Notes: a model not told the origin generated them from the sequence alone. A DNA stretch of 64,000 nucleotides from Apium graveolens (GCF_009905375.1 NC_133647.1:80814442-80878441); one strand, 5' to 3'; numbered from the stretch's first letter, positions 43,949-56,539 are shown. Made by a program: numbers and translations.

Positions 43949-44240
43949 AAATTAGGAATAAATCCTGAGAAATTAAGGAAATTCCTTATAAATTCCTGGA
44001 AATTCTGAATATCTTCTGGAAATTAGAAATAAATCCTAGAAGTTAAGAAAAATCCTAGAAATTAAGGGAAAATTTCTGTAGTTAAGGAAAAATCCCAGAA
44101 ATTAAGGGAAAATTTCTGTAAATTAAGGAAAAATCCCAGAAATTAAGGAAAAGTTCCTGGAAAATAGAGGAAAAATCTCAGAAATTGAGGAAAAATTCAT
44201 GAAAAATACCAGAAATTTCCTAAAAAGAGGGAATAAGCTA
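43949..44240. repeat. Purine-rich short tandem repeat (gypsy-C)
   Basis: ~20-bp degenerate units built on AAATTAAGGAAAAATCCCAG, alternating with GGGAAAATTTCTGT. They lie between the palindromic array and the pre-LTR block. Confidence 0.78.
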
Positions 44241-44284
44241 AAAAGAAAGTAATAGAGTGTTTCCAAAACAAACCTGAAGCCATG

Positions 44285-44411
44285 AACAAGGCAAATCTTT
44301 GTAAATGTGTAGGTCGCTCCACACTTTACGCAAAAACGATACCCTATAAGGGAACAAATGAACTTAACTTCTGCGAAACCTTTCACGGTTTCCCAGAAGT
44401 TGGGGGGAAAA
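44285..44411 (+). other. Conserved pre-LTR block and polypurine tract (gypsy-C)
   Basis: It contains GTGTAGGTCGCTCCACACTT, CCCTATAAGGGAACAAATGA and CACGGTTTCCCAGAAGTT, ending GTTGGGGGGAAAA at the LTR. It is closely similar to the same place in gypsy-B although the neighbouring LTR and repeats are not. Confidence 0.75.
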
Positions 44412-44921
44412 TGATAAGGAGTAAAATAAACTCTGTTTGCGTAATTAATATCCCATTAATTATAGCAGAATTGGGCTGACAGTTAAGCCCATTAGAAAGG
44501 ACCCAAAACCCTGAATATTAATTAATTTCGTAATTAATTAATGAGGGATAAATCAGCTGATTAATAAAGTCCAAATGAGGACATAATTCCTTGCAGATTG
44601 GCCTCCAAGAAATCTCATAGGATAAGGAATCAGTTTCCTATTTCCTACGACTCCAAAGTCCGTTCTAATTCAGAGACTTTCCCACCAAGTCTCCCAACTC
44701 TAGTCCAATTCAAGGGCTCCCAACATCTATATAAGAGGTCTCACCCCACAAATCAAAACGACGTTTTTTGACTTGATCATTGGCAATCAGCAAGGTACGT
44801 AAGCATCTTATTAAGGCAGATCGAGTCACGAGACACGAGAACAGTCAAATCGAGTTTCGAAACTCACAAATCCTAGTAATAAATACAACAATTAATACAC
44901 CTTAATTTTCTTTTCATAACA
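44412..44921 (+). repeat. 3' LTR of gypsy-C
   Basis: 510 bp, TGATAAGGAG to TTTCATAACA. It is the same length as the 5' LTR but carries several tens of differences. Confidence 0.92.
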
Positions 44922-47581
44922 AGATCTATATTATACCTATTATAATAGATTGTTCAAAAAGATCTCCCGTTTTTTATCAAAAAATCTGTTTTTTCCCATG
45001 TACATTTTAATATGGCCGATTTCCCTTGTTTTGCATGGATGCAAGAAAAAAAAGCTAACTGCTTTTATTATGATAGAAGCAGAAGTGATGTGGATTATTC
45101 AATAATCGAAATCGACGCAATACTGCCAGAAAGAACAATTTCTGAAAATGATTATCCGTGTTGTTTTCTTAAGTTAAAGCCCTTACTCCTGATGAATTAG
45201 GAAATTAATCTTGGGACTCTCGAATGTGAGACACAAGACTTGTTTACCTGGACTAAACCAGTCCATCCAGCCCCGACGGACGGACCAGGAAACTCCTACA
45301 CGATGTAAAAGTTGTTTACCGTGGATACAATTCGTAGAAATTGCAAATTCCTACCTCGCAGTCAAACAAATTTGTCCACTTTCTAGGAATTTAGAATAGG
45401 AATTAAATACCAATATATTATTGTATAACAAGTTGTATACCAGGTAAATATCCAAGTGCAACAAAACAAACACTTAATATAAAGAATCTAACGTGATACT
45501 TGGACAAGTCTACTAGGTGCCACCAATTAGCAGTTATTCAAGAAAAACATATGACGCGAAATTGACAAGGAATCCTAAAATAAAATTCATGAGAAAATTT
45601 AAATGGCTATCTAATCATTCGACTACCACACAACTTGGTCATCAAATTCAAAAAAAAAACAACTTTAAAAAACATGCATTAAATCAGGGACAGAGCCAGA
45701 AACAAGAGTTTGGGATGGCGAAAATTTTTTCGGAGCAACTAATATTAATATTTAATTTATTATATATTAAACAAATTAATAAATATTATTTTTAACCATT
45801 TCAATTTACAAAATATACTTGAATTCGTGTATCTAAATTCCTAACTATTATAAATATCATTAATATTAGTACTATATTTACAAAATTGAAAATAAAATTT
45901 TTTTACTACTAAATATATAAATATAAAAAAAAAATTCATAAATTTTAATACTAATTATGTCATAGGTCATAGTATATATTTTCTAGTATTTATCCGGTCT
46001 GTTTTAGTTGTTAAGGTGTTTGTTTTAATGTGTTTCTGTTGTTCTGTCATTGCCTTTCTGGGTAGTTCTTTAGCAGTTGTTGGTTTCTAGAGTCTCCTAC
46101 TATAATTGGAGGTGTCTTTTATAAAACAAACGAGTGATAAATTAAACTCACGTCAAGTCAATGAAATTGGAAGTAAGCTCTGGAAAAATTGTAGAAATAG
46201 GATACGACAAAAATGATGGAACTGATCGGTGATTAATTTACCAGCTCGACGAATATTAAAGAGGACAAGAAGTAGGAACATGTCCCCTAGAAACATGTCT
46301 TGTGATGGCATTCATGGTTTTCTACCAGCTGATCTGCAGCTACATTTGCTATAAGATAAATACTACAAGGCTCATACTGGAAATCTAGCCCCGTCTCCAT
46401 ATCTGCAAAGACAAGTTGCTGCTGTTTTTTGATAAAGAAACTCAGACACAAGGTGCCGTTCGAATTCAGGCACAGCCGCACAAGTAAGAGTAGATAGTCA
46501 AGCCCTTCTGAAACAAAAGTTTGATTAACTGCGAAGATGTGGTAAAACAACAAACTTTAAACTGTCTTTAAGTTCTCAGTCGAAATAACGAGCTCTATAA
46601 TTCAATAATTTAAGTTTACATTTCTAGAATACTTCAATTAACATTATATGTATCAAATATTTCAGGGGCACAATATACTAGTGAAGAATAGGTACAAACC
46701 TTGCACCAGGAGCAAAGAATAATAGGTACAAACCTTGCACCAGAGCAAAGAATAATAGGTACAAACCTTGCACCAGGAGCAAATCTCAGGGGCACAACAT
46801 GAAATTTTCTCACTGAAAATACCATCCTATGATTCTTTTTCTTTTATAATATTTTTACTATTGTTTAAAGAAAATCAGACCTGTACAAATATTTTCCCCT
46901 GATATTTACATAAAAATATATTTGTTAGGGACTGGGAAGATGAAATACGTACACATTGGTAATAAATACCAGACAAATTTTTATACCTTTCTGTTCAACA
47001 GAAAACTTTGCAAACAATGTATATTAAAAAAGCATCCTCCCCTGCCATATTGAAAGCAAACCGGCCTATATTTGACATTAAAAAGAAAATAGGAAAAACC
47101 GTGAATTCACTGCCTCACAGGACTAAGAAAATCCCCCACTCTTGTTATTTTAAGCTGGGTGAACTTAAAAAGTGTAAAATCATCCAGCATATATTAAAAA
47201 GTAACATATACAACTAAAAGAAACTGACTCCGACATCCAATTGACCGACTGCAAGAACTGACTCCGGTATCCAACCAACCGAAAGAATCCTGACTTCTCC
47301 ATAATGCCAGTTCATGTTTCTCTTTCGCCCATTACTGCAAAACCTTTACCCACCGACCTCAATCACGCTAGACCAATACCACACAGGACCAATACATAAA
47401 CGACAAGATGCCTACAATGACCAAACTTTGCAGAATACACGGGAATTCCACTAAAGATCCTGCAATGTTTCAATTACAAGCTAGTTCAGTCACACAGAAA
47501 CAAATACGAAACAAACAAGCCATGTTAGACTGCCAAATTAAACTAGCACTAACATGTCAATGTACAGATATGCATATTACC
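44922..47581. other. Intergenic region downstream of importin alpha
   Basis: AT-rich spacer between gypsy-C and the importin 3' end; the first 2.5 kb are duplicated at 6962-9506. The minus strand at 46287-46528 has an open frame (EGLDYLLLLVRLCLNSNG...) preceded by TTTGTTTCAG, which could be an exon scrap; I do not recognise it. The importin 3' UTR should lie in the right-hand few hundred bases. Confidence 0.55.
46684..46788. repeat. Three-unit ~33-bp tandem repeat
   Basis: The core AATAGGTACAAACCTTGCACC recurs three times with GAGCAAAG spacers (positions only beyond this). The duplicate is at 8727-8822 with small indels. Confidence 0.85.
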
Positions 47582-50500
47582 TCACTGAAAGTTAAATCCT
47601 CCAGAAGGAACTGGGACACCGCCACCTCCAAAGTTGAACCCCTGCTGCTGCTGGGTAACACCATCACCAGGGGCCACAGTCTCATCCTCTTCCTCCAACC
47701 AATATGTTTCAAGAATCTTTACTGCTTTCTCATAAATCTCATTATTATCATGAGACTGTAAATTCTCAATCTTCTCTAAACCCTCCGCATCATCAATCAT
47801 TTGAGCATAAACATTTACATCTCCCGTTTGCCCCAAGTTCTTTTCTGCTTCCCCAACTTTCAAAATATTTTCTAGTCCTTCCAAACAGACTGTCACAATT
47901 CTTGGATCTGGGCATACGAGTAGATCACACATGGGCTTAATACATCCTTGACTAACTAGATATCTGTTAACCAAAAAACATGTGTACACTAAACATATAA
48001 TTTACCAAAAATAAAGACTACTAATATATTACTACATATTTACAACAAATCAAAAGGAAATACATATTGAATACCGTACTTGATTTGCTCATGGGTACCC
48101 CCAGATGTAGCATTTGAAAGTGCCCACGCAGCCTCCTTCTTAATATCAAACTCCGCATTTTGAAGCAATTGAACAAGCGGGCCAATGATATTGGCTTCAA
48201 TCACAGACTGCAGATCAATATATGTTGTCAGAAAACAAATATTGAAAGGGGAAGTAGATATCTCTGCTTATAGCTTGTGTTTGCAACTATTCTTACCTGA
48301 ATTTGCTCCTTATTTCCAGCAGTGATGTTTGAAATTGTCCAGCAAGCTTCTTTCTTGATACTCTTTTTATAGTTATTAGTCAATAGGGTCAAAAGGCAGG
48401 GCAGTGCTTGATGATTGATGATAAACTGCAAGGATAACCAAGACACCATATTATACCTTCCGAGGAACAACCAAAAACAAACAATCTAAAATAAATAGGA
48501 AATCCAGTGCCACACCCACAAAAGAACCTCTAACAAGATAAAGTAACAGCCCAAACAAAGTTGAACCCAAGAAATTGTACCCATAACATCAAATTCAAAA
48601 TGACTGTTGAAATCCCCTGGACAGTCTCAGATTATTTACTATTGTTCATGGCCATTTTACATTATTGGTAAAATTTTCAACCCTGCTTATGCATCTTAAG
48701 TCTCAAACATCCTAAATAGTCACGGCCACAAGTTCACATTAGTAACCAGTCAAATCATATTAAATCATTATCTTTTTTAAACCTCTAGCCAAGAGTTTGG
48801 CCTTATATGCCATATTACAGTTTTCTAATGGTTTAGCAGTTAACATTAGAGACTTTAACATACATACACTCAAATGTGTACTGTACTTCAATATATACAC
48901 AAAGCATCATTTTAAAATCTATAACGTCTGACGATGCTATGAAATACTGAGGGCAAAATAGAAATGAAGCCGGGCTTTTTAATTTTATATTAGCAAATGA
49001 AGTAGCACAACTAAGCAACCAAATTTTTTCTCAATCCATAAAGAGACAATATTTTTCTATAAGCAATAACTTTAAAGCATAACCCCAAATGCTAAAAATG
49101 TAAGCGAGTACCTGAGTTTGCATATCATCTCCTGTCACAATGTTCCCAACTGTGCGAAGAGCAGGAATCAAAACTGAAGGAGATGGATGACTGTAACAAG
49201 ATAAATTATTTTGACAGTTAAAAGGTACGACAAATTTCTATAATGAACTACCAAGCAAAAGAATTAAGAACAGCTTACAGTAAAAGTTCAACAAGTCTGG
49301 GACAAACTCCGGCTTCAATTACAGCTTGAATTTTATCGTTTGTTCCGTCAGAAAGGTATGAAAGAGCCCAACATGCATCAGTTAATACTTCTTCATCATT
49401 TGAATGAATAAGTCGCTGAAGAGCTGGGAGCACTGGTCTCATCTATGATACAATATTAAAAATTTGGAAAATTAAGTGAATACATAAAAAGCTTGCATAT
49501 TCAGCAGATTACAGTAACATGAGTCCTATCATTTTTTGTTGAGTTTATGTTGAATTTTTTTTTCCTTTTTAGTCGTTAAGCAAAACATGAATTAGATATG
49601 CAAAGATGTTAAAAGTGTAGTATGTACTTTCCCTAAACACAAACTAAGAAAAGTAAAGGTACCTCAAGCTTTATGACCATCAGTGTTATAGAATTTCATG
49701 CAGGCTTAGACAAAACAGGATCTATCTAATAAAAATTTTACAAGGATTATCCAACTAACCTGATCAAAGGCAGGCTGAGGCTTGCCCCTACAGAAATTTG
49801 AAAGTGTCCAGGTAGCATTTCTAAGCATAGAAAGTTTTGCATGCTCATTTAGCTGGGATAGCAAAGGAACTAGAGCCCCGTTACCTAGAACAAAATCACG
49901 ACATTTCGGAGAATCGCCAGCAACATTTCCCAATGCCCATACAGCCTACACATATTGTTAAATATAGTAACATGAGAACAGAAATGGAAAAAAAATAAAC
50001 AAATTGAGGAGAATAAACAACTTGCATGTATTGGATTATTTTAGTATTTAATAGAGATGTACCTGCTCCCTAACATCATCACTGGGGGAACCTAGTAGTT
50101 GGACAAATATTGGAACAGCACCATGATCAATTACAACTTTTGTGTGTTCAGATGTACCAGATGCAATGTTTGTGAGTGCCCAAGCTGCTTCAAACTAAAA
50201 ATAATACAAAAATTAAAAGATCAACAAAAATTCATATAAAGACTACAATAACACCAATCAACATGAATTAGAAGATGGATGCCATACCTGAAGCTGTGGG
50301 TATTCCGCTCTCATGAGGAACTCGATGAAACGTGGAACAACACCAGATTGAATAACTTCCTGAATCGGGGGACTGCGTTCTGTTATTTAGTTCAGAATAC
50401 AACCATTTTAATTTTATAAGAGACCAAAATCAAGAGATGAAATCTGTATCATTTATGAGACTGTTTAACAAATGAAAATATCACCTATTGACAGCAATTT

Positions 50501-52030
50501 CCGAAATTGAGTGGTAGCTTCAAGCTGCATGCTGCTATCATCTGACCAAACACCTGCAATCATTCCCGGTAGATTTTCCAGCTGCAACAATCAATGTGAA
50601 GTCAACACGAAAATCAAAAAAAATATCACATCTCAAATGTTTTTTATGTCAACTATTATCAATAAACACTATTAGAGAATTTACATATAATCCAGTGAAG
50701 CGTGGATTAATAATAAAGATCCACGAAGATGAAGAGATGTATACAACAAAGTAAAATTATTAGCTATTTCACTTCATTATAATAATTATTGAAAAAGAAA
50801 AAAAAAACTCTCTCCTTCCACAAGGCCAGGACGTCATTATATAATTCATACAATGTAAAGTAAAGATCCCAAACCGCTGTAAACGCAAGTATAAAAAACA
50901 TCACTTTTTGGTACAAACTAGTATTAAAACATCTCAAGCGAGCCCAATCACACTCAAAAATTAACCATCAACTAAACATCGTCATTACATTACAAGTTAC
51001 AATCACTCTATAAAACCAAACCAATCAGGATTCCAATATACTCTACTGCATTAAATAGTACACTATAAAGTATACACTCTATACCTTTTATTATAAAAAA
51101 ACAAACTTGTTTCTCCATCTATAGATTTCAATAAGCACTTTAAAAAATTAAACCCAAAAATCCCAAAGAATCATAAAATAGCATCAGTCAATCTATCAGT
51201 CTTAAAAGCACCTCATTTCAGCTCAAAACACACTAATTCCCAATTCCATAATCCATTACTCCAACCCTAGAAATGTATCAAAAACCCAACTTTCTAGCAC
51301 CGTGAATCCAATACTTCAATTTCCACACTTCATACAACCAAATCAGAAAAACTAAAAAAAACGTCATCACCAAACCACCTTAATTGACATCAAAACTCAG
51401 TAAATCCCTTAAATCCCCAATTCACATACAAAGAATAAAAAAACAGTCCAGCTAAATTTCAAAACCAAATCAGTTTTCATACACACACACAAAAGACCGA
51501 TTGACCAAACAAATATTTAAACAAAAACACAACTTTCTCACACAACAAATCACAGAAAAACCTGAATTCACCTCAATACCAATCAATTCCGAAAACACTA
51601 TTAAAGAAAACTTAAAAATACCAAATACCAAATCTACATATACAAGTTTTTGAAACACAACTTACTCACATAATCAGTCACCAAACACCTCAATTATATT
51701 CAATCACGCACAATTCTACAAACTGTATAACCAATCTAACACTAGGAATTCAATCACAACACCAATCAATAACTACGCACATACAATTCACTAATTTAAT
51801 AAAAAATATCCACAACCTATTCAACTACTCTAACCCTAAAAATAAAATCCAATCAAAACAAAAATCAATATTTAAACACATAAAACTATAAAAGCAACTA
51901 AAAACATAACTTTATCACATATTCAATCATCAAACCACCTCAATTAACCTCAATAACACAATCCCCTCAACTTCCCCTAAATATTCAATAGAATCAAAAT
52001 TCACACAGAGAGAGAGAGGGACAGACAGAG

Positions 52031-52089
<59 letters not shown>

Positions 52090-52321
52090 TTTGAAGCAAA
52101 ACTACCTTCTTCTCGAGTCCAGAGGCAGACTGCGAAGCAATCGGAAACTGATGATTAGCTTGCAAACCCTCACGGCGTTTCTTCAACAAACTCTCCTCTC
52201 TCTTACTCTTACGGATCTCCACCATATTATCCTCTCTACGACGTCGTCCCTCGTCGGCATCAACCGCCACCTTATACCTGTTCCGACGAACCTCGGTTCT
52301 GGCGCTCGGTCGTAGAGACAT
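47582..52321 (-). CDS. IMPA: Importin subunit alpha, 10 exons
   Basis: Nuclear import adaptor. It binds nuclear localisation signals of cargo in the cytoplasm and bridges to importin beta. Exons on the minus strand, all with GT-AG introns and consistent phase: 52321-52106, 50581-50485, 50379-50288, 50194-50063, 49945-49760, 49442-49279, 49190-49112, 48425-48297, 48207-48080, 47963-47582; the sum is 1605 bp, 534 residues, the usual plant length (~530). Exon 1 encodes the importin-beta-binding domain ([20 protein letters not shown], residues ~12-31, and KKRREGL). Exons 2-9 encode Armadillo repeats with the cargo-binding W/N pattern ([55 protein letters not shown]). The C-terminus has the CAS-binding acidic part ([10 protein letters not shown]) and ends GGFNFQ. 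No stop or frameshift was seen. It is most like the IMPA-1/2 group. Confidence 0.96.
52007..52090. repeat. (AG)n/(CT)n-rich microsatellite at start of importin intron 1
   Basis: An imperfect GA/GACA run. On the gene's strand it is a CT tract starting ~15 bp after the exon 1 splice donor (52105). It is within the 1.5-kb first intron. Confidence 0.93.
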
Positions 52322-52409
52322 ACTGTAGCTCCTCTGTCTGTTTAGATCTCGATGAACGATTATTACTTATTACTTGTAATTGGGGTTCAAAATTAATGAG
52401 ATTGCCGTG
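52322..52409 (-). promoter_or_regulatory. Importin alpha 5' UTR / proximal promoter
   Basis: Sequence directly upstream of the ATG at 52321. No convincing TATA box can be assigned. About 90 bp further out the region is replaced by a foldback repeat, so the core promoter is either within this short stretch or contributed by the repeat. Confidence 0.4.
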
Positions 52410-52740
52410 TGCAAGTATAATTGGGGTGAACCACAAATTTAGCTTATTTTTACATATAATTGACAAAAATAAGCAATTTGTGAAAAGTTGGTCAACTTTG
52501 GCCGATGGGATACCCAACTATCAGTGGAGTATTCACTTTATATAAGATACCCAACTGGCAGTGGAGTATCCCATATATGAAATACCCAACTAGTATCTTA
52601 AATAAATTGGGATACCCAACTCACAGTGGAGTCTTCAATCGGCCAAAATTGGCCACTTTTTTCAGAATAGCTATTTTTGTTAAATTTTTTCAAAAATCGG
52701 TTATTTTTGTCATTTTTTCGTATAATTGGGGGGTCGGTGT
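52410..52740. repeat. Foldback element with internal GATACCCAACT repeats
   Basis: The arms at ~52450-52510 (ACAAAAATAAGCAATTTGTG, GGCCGATGG) and ~52630-52690 (reverse complement ACAAAAATAGCTATTCTG, GGCCGATTG) are imperfect inverted repeats. The outer parts share GTATAATTGGGG. The loop holds three copies of GATACCCAACT.NCAGTGGAGT (52508, 52549, 52611). It is a MITE-like element of unknown family close to the importin promoter. Confidence 0.6.
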
Positions 52741-55344
52741 TTATATATACGGTGGGGGGCGAGTGTTGTTATGGGCTGAAGATATGAGACACAGATGATG
52801 ACTTATTTACGGAAATGACATTCATTTGTGAATTTTTAGACGACGGATAAAATATTATTCGCTCTGTCCCATTAAATTTTATACATTATTTTCGGCACGT
52901 TTTTTAATGCTGCTTTAAAACATAACTCTATAATATTTTTTCAAAAAAAAAAATTCTGAATAAAAATTTTATATTTAAACTTCTATTAAAAATAATTAAA
53001 TATATTATGCAACTATACTTTATAGAAATCTCGAAATATGCGCAAATAGTAAACATAGAGAACCCGGTGACACGGGGTAGTAATTTAGATAATAAATAAT
53101 TGTTTTTGTTTGCCAGATAATGTGTGTTTACTTTAATATTTCTTGTCACATATTAATATTATTATTAATTTGATAGACTTTTAATAAGTAAAACTGATAT
53201 ATGCTTTAATAAAAATTAATTTGATAGCAACAAACAATCAACTACGATGATTTGTATTGGAGGCTTTGAATACAAATTAATTCTTTTTAATAATTTCAAG
53301 CTTGAAATTAAACTTGTAAATATAAAGAAAGAAAAACACAACAATTAAAAATTTTAGGTTATTTGTTTTTAGCATATCATATGCGATATATATAAGGATT
53401 AATTTGTATAAATTACAACAGCAATTTCACAGTTGCATTTTCAGTGTTTCTCTTAAAATAAGTCTTTCCACGTATTAACACTTCCAAAAACTATTTTTTA
53501 AAAGACACTACTACTGCTATATCGTTTATATATCACTGGGTTACAATATATACTAGAAACTCCATAGCACAATCTACTAGATCCAGTAAGATTACTTCTA
53601 CATTTTTTTCCGTGATGCTTGACAATTGAGACTCAAATTAATCTTGATATATTACTTTAATATCCCCCAATTTGTCATGCATGGAAATAGAATATTTTTT
53701 CTTCTTCTTCTTCAGAATCCATGATCACATACAAAGTTTGTCTTGACTTTCATTTTCTTTTTAGAGATTCCAATCAACTCATGTGTTGTGTCAGACTCTG
53801 GATATAACCACTGTCAATTCACTATCACTAGCTATTTGAATTTCCTTAGCCAACGAGACTGATTGATGTAGCCGTTGATGGATTGATGCAGTTATCCGTT
53901 GATGTTGTAGCTTCACTTAGCAATTGTAAACTCACTTCACTTATATCAGAATTTCATGGCATCATATTCATATATTTACAATTAGCCACCCTATTCTAAA
54001 TTATCCATAATTATGCTACGTGTTTTTGCTTATCATTGGAATTCAAGCTTTATTTCTAACAATTTCCCACAATCTATGATTGATAGAATAACAACCATAA
54101 ATTTAAAGCCTTGATAACAAAACACATTTTAGACATGTAAATACTTAAGACATCACAATTTACTCTTGTTAAGCTTCTTGAATTAATGAACAATTTGTAC
54201 AAGTAAAAAATTGAAAGAGTTTACAGTGAAATATGCTCTTCTAGCCTGCGCAGCTAGTGAACTTATTTTCCTTCACATTCTTTTGCTCTCTTTTCCCTTT
54301 CTTAACTGTACTCTCTTTGCCATTGAAGAATTTCGTAGAATAAGCCTTTATCATTAACCTTTGGATTTAGCATTTTCATGAGAAATTTAAAATATTTGTT
54401 GCTAGCTATTTTGAGTAGATCTTTTAATCTTAAGAATCTTTTGCAGCAAGTGTTATCTCTCAATTCCATCATGTGATAAGGTTAATGATGAATCTTGTAA
54501 GGTCCCGTAAGAGGGCTATTTTAAGCTAGAAGGGGGGTTGAATAGCTTAATTACCAATTTAAAAAATTTTATGGTGTTTTAAAATAATTTATCCCTTTTT
54601 AAAACTTTACCGAATAATTATGCAGTTTATATGTGCGAAAAATAAAGTGCAAGGAAAGAAAATACCACACGGTGATTTTATCTTGGTTCGCGATGGCGCA
54701 ACCTCTAAAAGATTCGCTCACCCCTACATTCAGTCCCCGAGCTCCTCTCCCAGACTCGGGATTTTTCCTTATAATAAACTCGTTTCTTTAGTAGGCGGGG
54801 AAGCCTTTACACCCTTACAAGTATTTGTCTTGGTGCGTAACACAAGGGTCACCACCTCAAAATAAATGTAATACCTACACAACTTATCTTAGACAATAAC
54901 TCTCCTCTATTTCTTCAAAGATGATTTAGAACCTTTGTGTGGACTTGGCTTCCTTAGTTTTTGTCGGTCTTGGATCTTAGTGATTCGGTCTTGGGTCTTT
55001 CCTCTTCCTCACGGTGTGAAGACTACTAACTCCCCGTTAGTACGTCTAGGACTTGGGTCTTAGAACGAGAATCACCTCATGTCACTTCACCTCACTACAA
55101 AACTAATAAGACAATCCACGAAACAAACCAAGTATAGAAAAGATGGTTTGAACTAGTATGTTACTGTACTAGCCCACAAATAGTATAATATCCAAATAAG
55201 AATATTAAAACTAATTAGCTATACTTGACTTAGGATAATACAAGATAGTCAGGTATATTTATTATTACTCCTTTATAGATTAAATGAATTTGTGGATTAA
55301 TATTAGAAGTCTTTTATAAAAAACACTTTATAGGTTATGACTTC
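52741..55344. other. AT-rich intergenic spacer with LTR-like scraps
   Basis: No gene. At 52859 CGCTCTGTCCCATTAA resembles a Stowaway/mariner terminal repeat; its partner was not found. At 54528-54870 GAAGGGGGGTTGAATAGC followed by GTGATTTTATCTTGGTTCGC resembles the reverse complement of a copia-type LTR end and adjoining sequence, probably a decayed remnant. Confidence 0.4.
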
Positions 55345-55940
55345 TTTTAGTATTCTTCTTGTTTCTATTAAGTATTTATAGATCGAAGAATATTTTAGTT
55401 ACAACCTCAGAATTGTAACTTATCATTTACGCTCATAGGCTTAAGGATTTTAGTATACTTATGTTTTGACAATTATGTAGTCAAAGTATACTTTTAACTT
55501 CAAGCACTTGTATAAGATTTATGAGTCTTAGCCAAGATCCAAATAAGAGAAGTGCAAGTAATTGGCGTAAGATCATGTTTTCGAAGTTTGGACGAATAAT
55601 TATGAGTATTTTATAGATATCGTATTATAACCCCACAGAACACTGAAGATGTTAGAATGGGCTTATTCGATATGACTCGCAATTATTTATATACACGATA
55701 TGTGTTAGCCAAGATCCAATTAAATAGCGTGAAATTAATTGGCTAACTCGTGGATTTGATTCGTCCTTAAATTTAACGGATGATTACAAAGTGTTTATAG
55801 ATCGAGTTATAATCCCCTGGAACACTAAAAATGTTAGAAGGGATTAAAATTATGCTTCGTAATAATTTATGTGCACGAAATGTGTTAGCCAAGATCCAAT
55901 TAAATGAAGTGCAAATAATTGGCTAAATCGTGAATTTAAT
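55345..55940. repeat. ~178-bp tandem repeat interrupted by copia-2
   Basis: Units beginning TTAGCCAAGATCCAA start at 55528, 55705 and 55885 (spacing 177 and 180 bp). Shared internal landmarks are AATTGGC.AA, TTATAGAT, ATAA.CCC, AACACTGAA/AACACTAAA and ATGTG. A more decayed unit precedes them from about 55345. The third unit is cut at 55940 by insertion of the copia-2 LTR. Confidence 0.75.
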
Positions 55941-56537
55941 TGTTAGATATATTTGATAATGTCATGGCTAATATGATTTATGTTTAGTTTTCAGATCTTA
56001 CTTAACAGGACAAATCAGTACTTAACTGGGAATCAGTACTTATACTGGAAGTCAGGACTTAAGGATATCAGTACTTATATTATCAGAAGATAATCATTAG
56101 AAGATGGATATCAGAACTTAAGTGCTGAAGGACGTTCAGATAAGGACAGTAGCTGATTAAAGGAAAGAAGATCGAGATAAACATAAGAAGAGATATGCAT
56201 GAGAAGAATGGAATACTTGGAAGAAAATATATCTGATTGATATATTTTAGGAAGCAGAATTATATTCCATATCAATTAGCGATTATCTTGTAACTGTGTA
56301 GTATATAAACACAGATATAGGGTTTACACTACAAGTGTTATCATATTCGAGAAGATTATTCATTGTAACCCTAGCAGCTCTCGTGATATTTGTTCATCAC
56401 TGAGAGGTAACAGTTCCATACTGTAACAGAGTTTATTATTTCAATAAAGTTTATTTTCTGTTACTTAAGATATTAAAGTTCGATTTGATTGTATTTTACG
56501 CTGTATTCACCCCCTCTACTGTGTGTGTGACATAACA
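55941..56537 (+). repeat. 5' LTR of copia-2
   Basis: 597 bp, TGTTAGATAT to GTGACATAACA. Compared with copia-1 it lacks ~15 bp near 56200. The left flank TTAAT would be one half of the target duplication; the other lies outside the window. Confidence 0.93.
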
Positions 56538-56539
56538 AG

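Larger units (their letters stand above)
34631..44921 (+). mobile_element. Tat-lineage Ty3/gypsy element gypsy-C, full length
   Basis: 10.3 kb with LTRs at 34631-35140 and 44412-44921, primer site, gag, protease, RT, RNase H, a second archaeal-type RNase H, integrase, an opposite-strand spliced gene, repeat arrays and polypurine tract. The double RNase H, antisense ORF and 3' repeats place it in the Tat lineage. The LTRs differ by roughly 8-10% by eye, so the insertion is old or the element is recombinant. The flanking 5 bp (GAATC left, AGATC right) match at three positions only. All coding parts carry stops. Confidence 0.92.

Noticed and set aside
52859..52875. Stowaway MITE
   Set aside because: Only one terminal-repeat-like sequence was seen; no matching inverted end or TA duplication nearby.
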